In this document: piece by piece, positions 33,668 through 42,571 of the stretch | Numbering within the stretch: the stretch's first letter is position 1 | How the letters are laid out: each line of letters starts with the position of its first letter | Source of the DNA: Hymenobacter rigui | Lineage (GTDB): Bacteria > Bacteroidota > Bacteroidia > Cytophagales > Hymenobacteraceae | Length of the DNA stretch: 64,000 nt | Direction of reading: 5' to 3' | Assembly (NCBI RefSeq): GCF_003944715.1 | Contig: NZ_RWIT01000003.1 | Span: 310,001 to 374,000 of the forward strand | Made by a program: the position numbers and the translations under genes | Notes under the pieces: generated by a model | The model's input: the letters and a program-made list of their open reading frames with translations, nothing else | What the model was told of the DNA's origin: nothing | Databases searched by the model: none

Positions 33668-34984
33668 ATGCCCACTTCTCCCGATTCTATTCTGCTGACC
33701 CGTGCCCAGGTATTGCAGGCCCTGCGCCAGCTGGATGCGCAGGGGCAGCGCATGCCGCTGAGTACCGTGTACGATTTGGTGTACAAGAGCAAGCGGTACG
33801 CCCCGCGCACCGTGGCCCAATTGGCATATCGGTTGGCGCTGGGGCAACCCACGGCCGTATGGCCTTTGCCGGCGGGGGCACCCACCAACCGGATACTGGA
33901 GAAGCTCAGCTTCACTATTGCCACCAAGCGCCCCACCCTGGAAAACTCCCCGCTGCTGGATGGCGACGTAGCTGCCCAGGAGCAAATGCAGGAGTTGTAC
34001 ACCGGCCCGCCACGGGAAACGCCACCCAAAAGCCCGTCAGCTGCCGCAGCTCCTGCGCCGTCCCCGGAGCCGGCGGCCGTGCAGGAGCCAACGCCGGTTT
34101 ACAGTCCCCCCCCGCCCTACAACCGAGAGCAGGCACTGGCTGAGCTGTTTATCACCGAAAGCAAGCTAGATGGGGCCCTGTCCGCCCTGCGGCGGCGGCG
34201 CAACCTGATTCTGCAGGGCCCGCCCGGCACCGGCAAAACGTTTCTGGCGCGGCGGCTGGCCTGGCTGGAACTGGGCGCTACGGATGTCCGGCGCATCGAA
34301 CTGGTGCAGTTCCACCCGAGCTACAGCTACGAGGATTTTGTGCAGGGTTTCCGGCCCGATGCCCACGGGAAATTTCACCTGCAGAACGGTATTCTGCTGA
34401 ACTTCTGCCAGCGCGCGGCCCAGGACCCGGAGCAGCCGTATTTTCTGCTGATTGATGAGCTGAACCGGGGCAATGTGGCCCGCATTTTCGGGGAGTTGCT
34501 GCTGTTGCTGGAAGCCGATAAGCGCGGTCCGGCCTATGGCGTGCGCCTGCCCTACTCCCCGGCCGGTAGTGCCCCTTTCTTCGTGCCGGAGAATGTGTAC
34601 TTCATTGGCACCATGAACCTGGCCGACCGGAGCCTAGCCCCGCTGGACTATGCCCTGCGTCGGCGGTTTGCCTACGTATCGTTGGAGCCGGAATTTGGCC
34701 CTCCCCTGCAGCAGTTTCTGGCCGCACAGGGCGTACCGGCTGCCGTTATTACCCGGCTGGCGGCCCGCCTCACCGACCTCAACCGCACCATTGCCGATGA
34801 CCCGGAGCTGGGACCGGACTTCTGTATCGGCCACAGCTACTTCTGCCAGCCTCCCGCTGATGCTGCAGCCGCCGGAATGTGGCTGCAATTGGTACTGGAA
34901 CAGGAAATAGCGCCGCTGCTGGATGACTACTGGCTTGACCAGCCGGCCAAAGCGGCCCAGCAGAAGAAAAAGCTGCTGGCCTGA
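33668..34984 (+). CDS. mcrB: McrB-like AAA+ GTPase/ATPase of a type IV restriction system
   Basis: The product is 438 residues. The N-terminal 80 residues (LLTRAQVLQALRQLDAQG ... VYDLVYKSKRYAPRTVAQLAYRLALG) resemble the head domain of ScoMcrA-like and related restriction proteins, thought to read modified DNA. A Pro/Ala linker (about 115-155) follows. The AAA+ motor shows Walker A GPPGTGKT (184-191), the Walker B LIDELNRGN, and the sensor/Arg region GTMNLADRSLAPLDYALRRRF, all typical of McrB. McrB rings hydrolyse GTP and move DNA for cleavage by McrC, whose gene starts 12 bases downstream. It is a single operon with mcrC. Codon use is like the neighbours, so no sign of recent transfer is visible. 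Confidence 0.92.
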   Translation: MPTSPDSILLTRAQVLQALRQLDAQGQRMPLSTVYDLVYKSKRYAPRTVAQLAYRLALGQPTAVWPLPAGAPTNRILEKLSFTIATKRPTLENSPLLDGDVAAQEQMQELYTGPPRETPPKSPSAAAAPAPSPEPAAVQEPTPVYSPPPPYNREQALAELFITESKLDGALSALRRRRNLILQGPPGTGKTFLARRLAWLELGATDVRRIELVQFHPSYSYEDFVQGFRPDAHGKFHLQNGILLNFCQRAAQDPEQPYFLLIDELNRGNVARIFGELLLLLEADKRGPAYGVRLPYSPAGSAPFFVPENVYFIGTMNLADRSLAPLDYALRRRFAYVSLEPEFGPPLQQFLAAQGVPAAVITRLAARLTDLNRTIADDPELGPDFCIGHSYFCQPPADAAAAGMWLQLVLEQEIAPLLDDYWLDQPAKAAQQKKKLLA

Positions 34985-34995
34985 GCTACTGCCGC

Positions 34996-36027
34996 ATGAT
35001 TCCCATCCAGAACCTGTACTACCTGCTCTGCTACGCCTGGAACCGGCTACCAGACCAGCATGAGCTACAGGCCATAAGCCGGCAGACCTTTCATCGGCCC
35101 CTGGAGCTTCTCACCCATGTGCTGCTCACGGCTACGCGCCGACTGTTGCGCCAAGGCTTGCCCATAGCCTACACTGAGCGGGTAGAAGAGCTGACGGAAA
35201 TACGGGGCCGCATCCAGCTGGCTCCTACACTCAGCCGCGACCTGTTGCGCCAGGGACGAGCTATTTGCGCATTTGATGAGTTAGGTCCTGATACTTCACT
35301 GGCCCGCCTGCTGCTGGGTACGCTGCAACACCTTAGTCGCACCCGTAGTCTGCCGGCGGCGCTGCGCCAGGAAGTGCGCGCTGTGCTGCGGCGGTTTCCG
35401 GCTGATGTGGTACCGGAACCACTCACTGCGGCTGGCCTGCGGGTGGTGCGGCGACAACGCGTGAGCGGCCTGGCTGCTTTTCTGCTGAACGTATGCGAGT
35501 TGATTCAGCAAAGCACCCTGCCTACTCCCGATGCAACCGGCACCAGCCGTTTCCGCGACTTTCGCCGCGACGAGGCATTGATGGCCCGGCTGTTTGAGCA
35601 GTTCGTGCGCAACTTCTACCGGCTGGAGCAGCGCCGCTACCGGGTGCTCAGCGAAACAATTCAGTGGCAGGCCGCGGCCGAGGATGAGGCCGGCCTGGAA
35701 CTGCTGCCCGCCATGATTACGGATACCACCCTGGAAAGTCCGGAGCGAAAAATTATCCTGGATACCAAGTACTATGCCTCGGCACTGCGCCAGCGCTACA
35801 ACCAGCAAAAGCTGATTGCGCCCCACCTGTACCAGTTGTATGCCTATCTGCAAAACCAGAATGCTCCAGCGGGCCAGCAGCTGGAAGGTGTACTGCTGTA
35901 TCCTGCTGCGACGCAGGCGCTGGATGTGCGCTATTCACTTGGCGGCCACCCGGTTCGTATCGTTACACTCGACCTGAGTCAGCCGTGGCCGCAGATTGCC
36001 GCCGCTTTGCTGGCGCTGGTGCAGTAG
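34996..36027 (+). CDS. mcrC: McrC-like nuclease of a type IV restriction system
   Basis: The product is 343 residues. It opens with MIPIQNLYYLLCYAWN, a motif at the start of many McrC proteins. The middle is helical. The nuclease (PD-(D/E)xK) core has Asp243 (ITDTTLESPERK) and D256-x-K258 in IILDTKYYAS, after LFEQFVRNFYRLEQ. It cuts DNA in a complex with McrB when McrB translocation reaches it. It is co-transcribed with mcrB (12-base gap). A hairpin-like sequence (GGGGCT ... AGCCCC, about 36079-36106) followed by T6 may end the operon. Confidence 0.92.
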   Translation: MIPIQNLYYLLCYAWNRLPDQHELQAISRQTFHRPLELLTHVLLTATRRLLRQGLPIAYTERVEELTEIRGRIQLAPTLSRDLLRQGRAICAFDELGPDTSLARLLLGTLQHLSRTRSLPAALRQEVRAVLRRFPADVVPEPLTAAGLRVVRRQRVSGLAAFLLNVCELIQQSTLPTPDATGTSRFRDFRRDEALMARLFEQFVRNFYRLEQRRYRVLSETIQWQAAAEDEAGLELLPAMITDTTLESPERKIILDTKYYASALRQRYNQQKLIAPHLYQLYAYLQNQNAPAGQQLEGVLLYPAATQALDVRYSLGGHPVRIVTLDLSQPWPQIAAALLALVQ

Positions 36028-36200
36028 CGAAGCTCCGCTTTGCGCCACCGACCGGCATTACAAAATTTGCAATAATTACGGGGCTTGCTATGCGGATATG
36101 CAGCCCCGGTACGGGTTTTTTGTCCGTAGGTTGCAATTGCAGCGGCTTGTAGCTAACATTCCTGCAAATTACTCCTCCACTCACCCAAACCCGTACTTTC

Positions 36201-37853
36201 TTGAACAGACGCGACTTTGTAGGCCTGACCGGTCTGGCTGCCGGTGCCATCTGGCTGCCCTCGGTGCCGGCCCTGGGCGGCACGCTGGTTGACCCCGCCC
36301 GCCTGCTGGAGCCCGGCCTCGACCCCGCCGTAAAAAAACGCCTGGCCGACGCGGCCCTGAACGCCGCCAAATCGGCGGGGGCTACCTACGCCGATGTGCG
36401 CATTGGCCGCTACCTCAACCAGAGCGTGTTCACCCGCGAAAAGCAGGTGCAGAACATTGCCAGCGGGGAGAGTTTCGGGGCGGGCATCCGGGTAATTGCC
36501 AACGGTACCTGGGGCTTTGCCTCCACCAATCAGGTAACCGAGGCCGGGATGGCCAAAGCCGCCCAGCTGGCCGTGCAGATTGCCAAGGCCAACGCCAAAG
36601 TGCAAAAGGAACCTGTGAAGCTCGCCCCTCAGCAGGGCTACGGCGAAGTTTCCTGGAAGACGCCCATTCAGGTAAACGCCTTCGAGGTGCCCGTAAAAGA
36701 CAAGGTGGACCTGCTGCTGGCCGCCAACGCCAAGGCGCTAGAAAACGGGGCGTCCTTCGTGAATTCGGCCCTGTTCCAGATCAACGAGCAGAAGTACTTC
36801 GCCAGCACCGACGGCTCCTACATCGACCAGGATATTCACCGCATCTGGCCCAACTTCTCGGTAACGGCTATTGACCGGGCTTCGGGCAAGTTCCGGACCC
36901 GAGAGGCGCTCAGCTCGCCCATGGGCATGGGCTACGAGTACCTGCAACCCAAAGCCCAGGATAAAATCGCCGGCCCCGCCGGCACCGGCCTCACGGGCTA
37001 TAAGTACAGCTACGACATCCTGGAAGACGCCGCCCTGGCCGCCAAGCAGGCCAAGGAGAAGCTGACAGCCAAGAGCGTAGTGCCCGGCAAATACGACCTG
37101 GTACTCGACCCCAACCACCTGGGCCTGACTATTCACGAAAGCATCGGCCACGCCACCGAGCTGGACCGTGTGCTGGGCTACGAGGCCAACTACGCCGGTA
37201 CCAGCTTCGCCACGCTGGAGTGGAAAGCCAAGAACCAGCCCTACGGCTCGAAGCTGGTAAACATTGTGGCCGATAAAACCCAGCCCGGTTCCCTGGGCGC
37301 GGTGGGCTTCGATGATGAAGGCGTAAAAACCGGCCAGTGGGACATCATCAAAGATGGCAAGCTGGTGGACTACCAGAAAATCCGGGACCAGGCGCACATT
37401 GTGGGCCAGAACAAGTCGGACGGGTGCTGCTACTCGCAGTCGTGGCAGGATGTGCAGTTCCAGCGCATGGCCAACATCAGCCTGCAGCCCGGCAAGGAAA
37501 AGCTGAGCGTGGACCAGATGATTGCGGGCGTGGACAAGGGCATTTACATTGCCGGCCGCGGCTCGTTCAGCATCGACCAGCAGCGCTACAACTCCCAGTT
37601 CGGCGGCACGGTGTTCTACTCCATCGAGAAGGGCAAAATTGCCGGCATCCTCGAAGACGTAGCCTACCAGACTAACACGGTGGAGTTCTGGAACTCCTGC
37701 GCGGCCATCTGTGACCAGTCGGACTACCGCCTGTTCGGCTCCTTCTTCGATGGCAAAGGCCAGCCCAGCCAGGTATCGGCCGTAAGCCACGGCTCGGCGC
37801 ACACCCGCTTCAACTCGGTGAACGTCATCAACACGGCCCGCAAAATCGGATAA
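36201..37853 (+). CDS. tldD: TldD-family metalloprotease with Tat-like signal (copy 1)
   Basis: The product is 550 residues from a TTG start. The N-terminus MNRRDFVGLTGLAAGAIWLP looks like a twin-arginine signal; this is inference from sequence. The mature part carries ADVRIGRYLNQ and NGTWGFAST, then HESIGH at 312-317, the HExxxH zinc motif of TldD, and ARKIG at the end. TldD with TldE/PmbA forms a heterodimeric protease acting on peptides such as microcins and CcdA. Here the partner gene (37988) has no signal, unlike this protein. The neighbouring copy at 39405 is about 80% identical by eye. The 134-base gap to pmbA holds a large palindrome. Confidence 0.9.
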   Translation: MNRRDFVGLTGLAAGAIWLPSVPALGGTLVDPARLLEPGLDPAVKKRLADAALNAAKSAGATYADVRIGRYLNQSVFTREKQVQNIASGESFGAGIRVIANGTWGFASTNQVTEAGMAKAAQLAVQIAKANAKVQKEPVKLAPQQGYGEVSWKTPIQVNAFEVPVKDKVDLLLAANAKALENGASFVNSALFQINEQKYFASTDGSYIDQDIHRIWPNFSVTAIDRASGKFRTREALSSPMGMGYEYLQPKAQDKIAGPAGTGLTGYKYSYDILEDAALAAKQAKEKLTAKSVVPGKYDLVLDPNHLGLTIHESIGHATELDRVLGYEANYAGTSFATLEWKAKNQPYGSKLVNIVADKTQPGSLGAVGFDDEGVKTGQWDIIKDGKLVDYQKIRDQAHIVGQNKSDGCCYSQSWQDVQFQRMANISLQPGKEKLSVDQMIAGVDKGIYIAGRGSFSIDQQRYNSQFGGTVFYSIEKGKIAGILEDVAYQTNTVEFWNSCAAICDQSDYRLFGSFFDGKGQPSQVSAVSHGSAHTRFNSVNVINTARKIG

Positions 37854-37864
37854 ATCCCACTTGA

Positions 37865-37964
37865 ACCCCTCCCCAACCCCTCCCCTCGGGAGAGGGGCTC
37901 TAGTTCTAGATTTAGCTAGACAACCAGAGTTAGAGCTCCTCTCCCGGAGGGGTTGGGGAGGGGT
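37865..37964 (+). repeat. GC-rich palindrome in the tldD-pmbA spacer (copy 1)
   Basis: Arms at 37865-37902 and 37931-37964 pair almost fully, with one 4-base insertion and one substitution. They contain CCCCTCCCC, AACCCCTC and GGGAGAGG words. Such CCCCTCCCCAACCCCTC repeats are found scattered in many bacterial genomes. The apex holds CTAG-type sequence. It fills the 134-base gap between tldD and pmbA. Confidence 0.8.
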
Positions 37965-37987
37965 CACATTCTGCACATTCAAAAAAC

Positions 37988-39322
37988 ATGGCAATACTTT
38001 CCCAATCCGAAGCTCAGGGCATCCTGCAAAAGGTGATGAGCTTCAGCAAAGCCGACGAGTGTGAAGCCACGCTCAGCGGCCAGACGGGCGGCAACGTACG
38101 CTCGGCCCGCAACGCCATCAGCACCAGCGGCGCGGTAGATAACGTGAACCTGACGGTGGAAGCCCGCTTCGGCAAACGCTCGGGTGTGGCAACGTGCAAC
38201 CAGTTCGACGATGCCACGCTGCGCAGCTGCGTGCAACGGGCCGAAGAAATTGCCCGTCTCGCCCCGGAAAGCCCCGAGTACATGCCCCTGCTGGGTCCGC
38301 AGAAGTATCTGACGTCGCCGAATAGCTTTTCGAAAACCACCGCCGACATCACACCCGACTACCGCGCCAACCAGGTGGGGGCCAGCATGAAGCTCTGCGA
38401 CGAGAAGAAGCTGACCTCGGCCGCTTTCCTCAACGATGGGGCCGGCTTTGTAGCCAAGCGCAACAGCAAGGGCCTCGAAGCCTACCAGCAGACGTCCGGC
38501 CTGGAGTTCAGCATCACGGTGCGCACGCCCGACGGTACCGGCTCGGGCTACGCCACCGCCGACTACAACGACGCTGGTAAGTTTGACGCCCGCCGCCTCA
38601 CCCAGATTGCCGCTGATAAAGCCGCCGGCTCGCGCAACGCCCAAGCCCTGGAGCCCGGCAAGTACACCGTTATCCTGGAGCCGGCTGCCCTGGTAGCCAA
38701 CTCCGATGCCTCCCTGATGCAGGCGCTGATGAGTGCCCTCGATGCCCGCTCGGCCGACGAAGGCCGCTCCTTCCTGAGCAAAAAAGGCGGCGGCAACCGC
38801 AAAGGCGAAAAGCTGTTCGATGAGCGGGTAACCATCTACTCCGACCCGTTGAACCCCGAAATTGCCGACCTCACCTTCTCCGGTGACGGCCGTCCCCAGC
38901 AGAAAATCACCTGGATTGAGAAGGGGGTGGTGAAAAACCTGTACACCTCGCGCTACTGGGCCCAGAAAGCCGGTATTCCGGATGTACCCCGCCCCGGCGG
39001 CTGGATTATGGAAGGCGGCACCCAAAGCACTGCCGACCTCATCAAAGGCACGGCCAAAGGCATTCTGGTGACGCGCCTGTGGTACATCCGCCCCGTTGAC
39101 CCGCAGACGCTGCTGTACACGGGCCTCACCCGCGACGGCACGTTCTACATCGAAAACGGCAAAATCAAGTTTCCGGTGAAGAACTTCCGCTTCAATGAGT
39201 CGCCGATTATCATGCTCAACAACCTGGAAGCCATTGGCAAGCCCGTGCGCGTGAACGGTAACCTAGTGCCGCCACTCAAAATTCGGGACTTCACCTTCAC
39301 CTCCCTTTCCGACGCCGTGTAA
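37988..39322 (+). CDS. pmbA: PmbA/TldE family protein (copy 1)
   Basis: The product is 444 residues, beginning MAILSQSEAQGILQKVMSF with no signal peptide. Family features: DECEATLSGQ, VEARFGKRSGVATCNQFDD, VRTPDGTGSGYA, EAGGG-type GGTQSTADLIKGTAKGILVTRLWY and the C-terminal REGTFYIE-like DGTFYIENGKIKFPVKNFRFNES. It lacks the HExxxH of TldD, as expected of the non-catalytic partner. It is homologous to copy 2 at 41162. Together with the Tat-signalled TldD it may form an exported pair. A terminator with T7 follows. Confidence 0.9.
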   Translation: MAILSQSEAQGILQKVMSFSKADECEATLSGQTGGNVRSARNAISTSGAVDNVNLTVEARFGKRSGVATCNQFDDATLRSCVQRAEEIARLAPESPEYMPLLGPQKYLTSPNSFSKTTADITPDYRANQVGASMKLCDEKKLTSAAFLNDGAGFVAKRNSKGLEAYQQTSGLEFSITVRTPDGTGSGYATADYNDAGKFDARRLTQIAADKAAGSRNAQALEPGKYTVILEPAALVANSDASLMQALMSALDARSADEGRSFLSKKGGGNRKGEKLFDERVTIYSDPLNPEIADLTFSGDGRPQQKITWIEKGVVKNLYTSRYWAQKAGIPDVPRPGGWIMEGGTQSTADLIKGTAKGILVTRLWYIRPVDPQTLLYTGLTRDGTFYIENGKIKFPVKNFRFNESPIIMLNNLEAIGKPVRVNGNLVPPLKIRDFTFTSLSDAV

Positions 39323-39325
39323 CTG

Positions 39326-39364
39326 GTAGCGCGGGGCCTTATGGCCCTGCGCTACGCTTTTTTT
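39326..39364 (+). terminator. Terminator between the two tldD-pmbA copies
   Basis: Stem GTAGCGCGGGGCC / GGCCCTGCGCTAC (39326-39338, 39343-39355) with one mismatch and a TTAT loop, followed by GC and T7. It makes the duplicated operons separate transcription units. Confidence 0.88.
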
Positions 39365-39404
39365 ACTTCTGGTTTTTCTCTCCTGACTTCAAACTGCTAC
39401 CCCT

Positions 39405-41057
39405 GTGAATAGACGTGATTTTGTGGGCATTACCGGCCTGGCTGCCGGGGCCCTGTGGCTGCCCTCCCTGCCCAGCTTTGCCGGCGAGGCCGTGGACCCA
39501 ATGCGGCTGCTGGAGCCCGGCCTGGATGTGGCCGTGAAAAAACGCCTGGCCGACGCGGCCCTGAACGCCGCCAAAGCGGCCGGCGCTACCTACGCCGACG
39601 TACGCATTGGCCGCTACCTCAACCAGGGCGTGTTCACCCGTGAAAAGCAGGTGCAGAACATCGTCAGCTCCGAAAGCTTCGGGGCCGGCATCCGGGTAAT
39701 TGCCAACGGCACCTGGGGCTTTGCCTCCACCAATCAGGTAACCGAGGCGGGCATGGCCAAAGCCGCCCAGCTGGCCGTGCAGATTGCCAAGGCCAACTCC
39801 AAAGTGCAGAAGGAGCAGGTGAAGCTGGCCCCGCAGAAAGGCCACGGCGAGGTATCGTGGAAAGCGCCCATCAAGCAGAACGCCTTCGAGGTACCCATTA
39901 AGGATAAGGTGGACCTGCTGCTGGCCACCAACGCCAAGGCCCTGGAAAACGGGGCGTCGTTCGTGAATTCGGTACTGTTCCAGGTGAACGAGCAGAAGTA
40001 TTTCGCCAGCACCGACGGCTCCTACATCGACCAGGACATTCACCGCATTTTCCCCACGTTCGGGGTAACGGTGGTGGACCGGGCTTCGGGCAAGTTCCGC
40101 AGCCGCCAGGCCCTCAGCTCGCCCATGGGCATGGGCTACGAGTACCTCACGCCCAAGGCCGAGGATAAAGTGGCCGGCCCCCAGGGCTCGGGCGTTATCG
40201 GCTACAAGTACAGCTACGATATGCTGGAGGATGCCGCCCTGGCGGCCCGGCAGGCTAAAGAGAAGCTCACCTGCAAAAGCGTAGTCCCGGGCAAATACGA
40301 CCTGGTGCTGGACCCCCACCACCTGGGCCTCACCATTCACGAATCGGTGGGTCACCCGCTGGAGCTGGACCGCGTGCTGGGCTACGAGGCCAACTACGCG
40401 GGCACCAGCTTCGCCACCTTGGAGTGGAAAGCCAAGGGTCAGCCCTACGGCTCGAAGCAGGTGAACATTGTGGCCGACAAGCTCCAGCCCGGCTCCCTGG
40501 GCGCTGTGGGCTACGACGACGAGGGCGTGAAAACCAAGGAGTGGAACCTCATCAAAGACGGTATTCTGGTGGACTATGAGAAAATTCGGGACCAGGCGCA
40601 CATTGTGGGCCAGACGGAATCGGACGGGTGCTGCTACTCCCAGTCGTGGCAGGATGTGCAGTTCCAGCGCATGCCCAACGTGAGCCTGAAGCCCGGCGCG
40701 GCCAAGCTGAGCGTAGACGACATGGTGAAGAACGTGGAGAAAGGCATCTACATTGCCGGCAACGGCTCGTTCAGCATCGACCAGCAGCGCTACAACTCCC
40801 AGTTTGGCGGGCAGGTGTTCTACGCCATCGAGAAGGGCAAAATCACGGGCATGCTGGAAGACGTGGCCTACCAGACCAACACGCTCGAGTTCTGGAACTC
40901 GTGTGCGGCCGTGTGCGACCAGTCGGACTACCGGTTTGCGGGCTTCTTCAACGACGGCAAGGGTCAGCCCTCCCAGTCGTCGGCCGTGAGCCACGGCTCC
41001 AGTACCACCCGCTTCAACTCGGTAAACGTCATCAACACCGCCCGCAAAATCGGCTAA
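39405..41057 (+). CDS. tldD: TldD-family metalloprotease with Tat-like signal (copy 2)
   Basis: The product is 550 residues from a GTG start, the same length as copy 1 and matching it throughout. It has the signal MNRRDFVGITGLAAGALWLP and the zinc motif HESVGH at 312-317 at exactly the same positions. Differences are spread evenly and mostly conservative (for example QQGYGEVSW to QKGHGEVSW), with no frameshift. The duplication is therefore not recent and both copies look functional. Its gap to pmbA copy 2 carries a palindrome of wholly different sequence from that in copy 1. Confidence 0.9.
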   Translation: MNRRDFVGITGLAAGALWLPSLPSFAGEAVDPMRLLEPGLDVAVKKRLADAALNAAKAAGATYADVRIGRYLNQGVFTREKQVQNIVSSESFGAGIRVIANGTWGFASTNQVTEAGMAKAAQLAVQIAKANSKVQKEQVKLAPQKGHGEVSWKAPIKQNAFEVPIKDKVDLLLATNAKALENGASFVNSVLFQVNEQKYFASTDGSYIDQDIHRIFPTFGVTVVDRASGKFRSRQALSSPMGMGYEYLTPKAEDKVAGPQGSGVIGYKYSYDMLEDAALAARQAKEKLTCKSVVPGKYDLVLDPHHLGLTIHESVGHPLELDRVLGYEANYAGTSFATLEWKAKGQPYGSKQVNIVADKLQPGSLGAVGYDDEGVKTKEWNLIKDGILVDYEKIRDQAHIVGQTESDGCCYSQSWQDVQFQRMPNVSLKPGAAKLSVDDMVKNVEKGIYIAGNGSFSIDQQRYNSQFGGQVFYAIEKGKITGMLEDVAYQTNTLEFWNSCAAVCDQSDYRFAGFFNDGKGQPSQSSAVSHGSSTTRFNSVNVINTARKIG

Positions 41058-41060
41058 TTA

Positions 41061-41156
41061 TTGAGCTGTTAGCTCTTAGCTGTTGGCTGTTAGCTTCCGC
41101 GCAGGAAGTCGTCAGCCGAGCAGCTAAGAGCTAACAGCCAGTAGCTAACAGCTCAA
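41061..41156 (+). repeat. Word-iterated palindrome in the tldD-pmbA spacer (copy 2)
   Basis: Arms of 35 bases (41061-41095 and 41122-41156) match at about 29-30 positions. They are made of variants of AGCTGTTAGCTCTTAGCTG / its complement, and the apex has the perfect hairpin CTTCC-GCGCA-GGAAG (41094-41108). It nearly fills the 104-base gap and ends 5 bases before the pmbA start codon. Confidence 0.8.
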
Positions 41157-41161
41157 CACAC

Positions 41162-42487
41162 ATGGCTATTCTCTCCAAAGACGAGTCCCAGGCTATCCTG
41201 AAGAAGGTAATCGGGTTCAGCACCGCCGATGAGTGCCAGGCCAGCCTGGACGGGCGCACCGTGGGCAACGTGCGTTACGCCCGCAACTCGGTGAGCACCG
41301 CCGGCGCCTCCGACAACGTGCGCCTGGTGGTGGAGTCGCGCTTCGGCAAACGCTCGGGCGTGGCTACCTGCAACGAGTTCGACGACGCGACCCTGCGCCG
41401 CTGCGTGCAACGGGCCGAGGAAATTGCCCGTCTCGCTCCCGAAGACCCTGAGTACATGCCCCTGCTGGGCCCCCAGCAATACCTCACGCCCGTGAGCTAC
41501 GCTTCCAGCACCGCCGCCATTACGCCCGATTACCGGGCCCAGGCCGCCGGCGACAGTATTGCCCTGTGCTCGGCCAAGGGCCTCACGGCGGCCGGCTACC
41601 TCGAGGACGGGGCCTACTTCCAGGCCCTGCGGAACAACAAAGGGCTGGAGGCCTACCAGCAAAGCACCAGCATCGACTTCTCGGTAACGGTGCGCACGCC
41701 CGACGGTACCGGCTCGGGCTACGCCGTGGCCGATTACACCGACGTGAGCAAGTTCAACGCCAAGGCCCTTACGCAGGCTGCCGCCGACAAAGCGGCCGGC
41801 TCGCGCAACGCCAAGGCCCTGGAACCCGGTAAGTACACGGTTATCCTGGAGCCGGCCGCGCTGGTGTCCGACGAAGGCCTGCTCAACAACCTGATGTACA
41901 ACCTCGGGGCCCGGGAAGCCGACGAGGGCCGCTCGTTCCTGAGCAAGAAAGGCGGCGGCAATAAGCTGGGCGAAAAGCTGTTCGACCCGCGCATTACCAT
42001 TTACTCCGACCCCTTGAATGCCCAGGCTCCCGGCGGCGTGTTTGATGGGGAAGGCATGCCCGTGAAGCGCATAAACTGGGTAGAGAAAGGAGTGGTCAAG
42101 AACATGTACTATTCGCGCTACTGGGCCCAAAAAACCGGTAAGCAGGCTACCCCGTTCCCCGGCAACTTCATCATGGAAGGCGGCACCCAAAGCGTGCAGG
42201 ACCTGATTAAGAGCACCGAGAAGGGTATTCTGGTCACGCGCCTGTGGTATATCCGCGACGTGGACCCCCAAACCCTGCTCTACACGGGCCTCACCCGGGA
42301 CGGCACGTTCTACATCGAGAACGGCAAAATCAAGTTCCCCATCAAGAACTTCCGCTTCAATGAAAGTCCCGTGATTATGCTCAACAACGTGGAGGCCATT
42401 GGCAAGCCTGTGCGGCTGGGTGGCAACCTGGTGCCCCCACTCAAAATTCGGGACTTCACCTTCACCTCGCTTTCCGACGCGGTGTAA
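41162..42487 (+). CDS. pmbA: PmbA/TldE family protein (copy 2)
   Basis: The product is 441 residues, beginning MAILSKDESQAILKKVIGF with no signal peptide. It follows copy 1 closely in sequence and in all family blocks (VVESRFGKRSGVATCNEFDD, VRTPDGTGSGYAVADYTDV, GGTQSVQDLIKSTEKGILVTRLWY, DGTFYIENGKIKFPIKNFRFNES). There is no zinc motif. It should pair with the TldD copy encoded just before it. A strong terminator follows (42507-42541). Confidence 0.9.
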   Translation: MAILSKDESQAILKKVIGFSTADECQASLDGRTVGNVRYARNSVSTAGASDNVRLVVESRFGKRSGVATCNEFDDATLRRCVQRAEEIARLAPEDPEYMPLLGPQQYLTPVSYASSTAAITPDYRAQAAGDSIALCSAKGLTAAGYLEDGAYFQALRNNKGLEAYQQSTSIDFSVTVRTPDGTGSGYAVADYTDVSKFNAKALTQAAADKAAGSRNAKALEPGKYTVILEPAALVSDEGLLNNLMYNLGAREADEGRSFLSKKGGGNKLGEKLFDPRITIYSDPLNAQAPGGVFDGEGMPVKRINWVEKGVVKNMYYSRYWAQKTGKQATPFPGNFIMEGGTQSVQDLIKSTEKGILVTRLWYIRDVDPQTLLYTGLTRDGTFYIENGKIKFPIKNFRFNESPVIMLNNVEAIGKPVRLGGNLVPPLKIRDFTFTSLSDAV

Positions 42488-42506
42488 GGCAGGATAGGTT
42501 AACGCT

Positions 42507-42541
42507 GAAAGGCCCCCGTTTTTAGAAAACGGGGGCCTTTC
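42507..42541. terminator. Terminator between convergent genes
   Basis: Perfect 16-base arms GAAAGGCCCCCGTTTT and AAAACGGGGGCCTTTC with a TAG loop. It serves pmbA copy 2 (ending 42487) and the minus-strand beta-barrel gene (ending 42572). Confidence 0.9.
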
Positions 42542-42571
42542 GTTAGTGTATCAGTTGCGTGGCTTCATGCC

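Noticed and set aside
36738..37994. Long minus-strand ORF of 418 codons opposite tldD copy 1
   Set aside because: Mirror of a well-supported plus-strand metalloprotease gene. High GC with biased third positions leaves the antisense frame open; the translation has no family features.
37861..38064. Short ORF starting MNPSPTPPLGRGALVL within the spacer after tldD copy 1
   Set aside because: The peptide is the in-frame reading of a common CCCCTCCCC-type repeat and has no support as a gene.
39363..40994. Minus-strand ORF of 543 codons opposite tldD copy 2
   Set aside because: Same effect as in copy 1. The near-identical antisense ORF in both copies simply follows from conservation of the sense gene.
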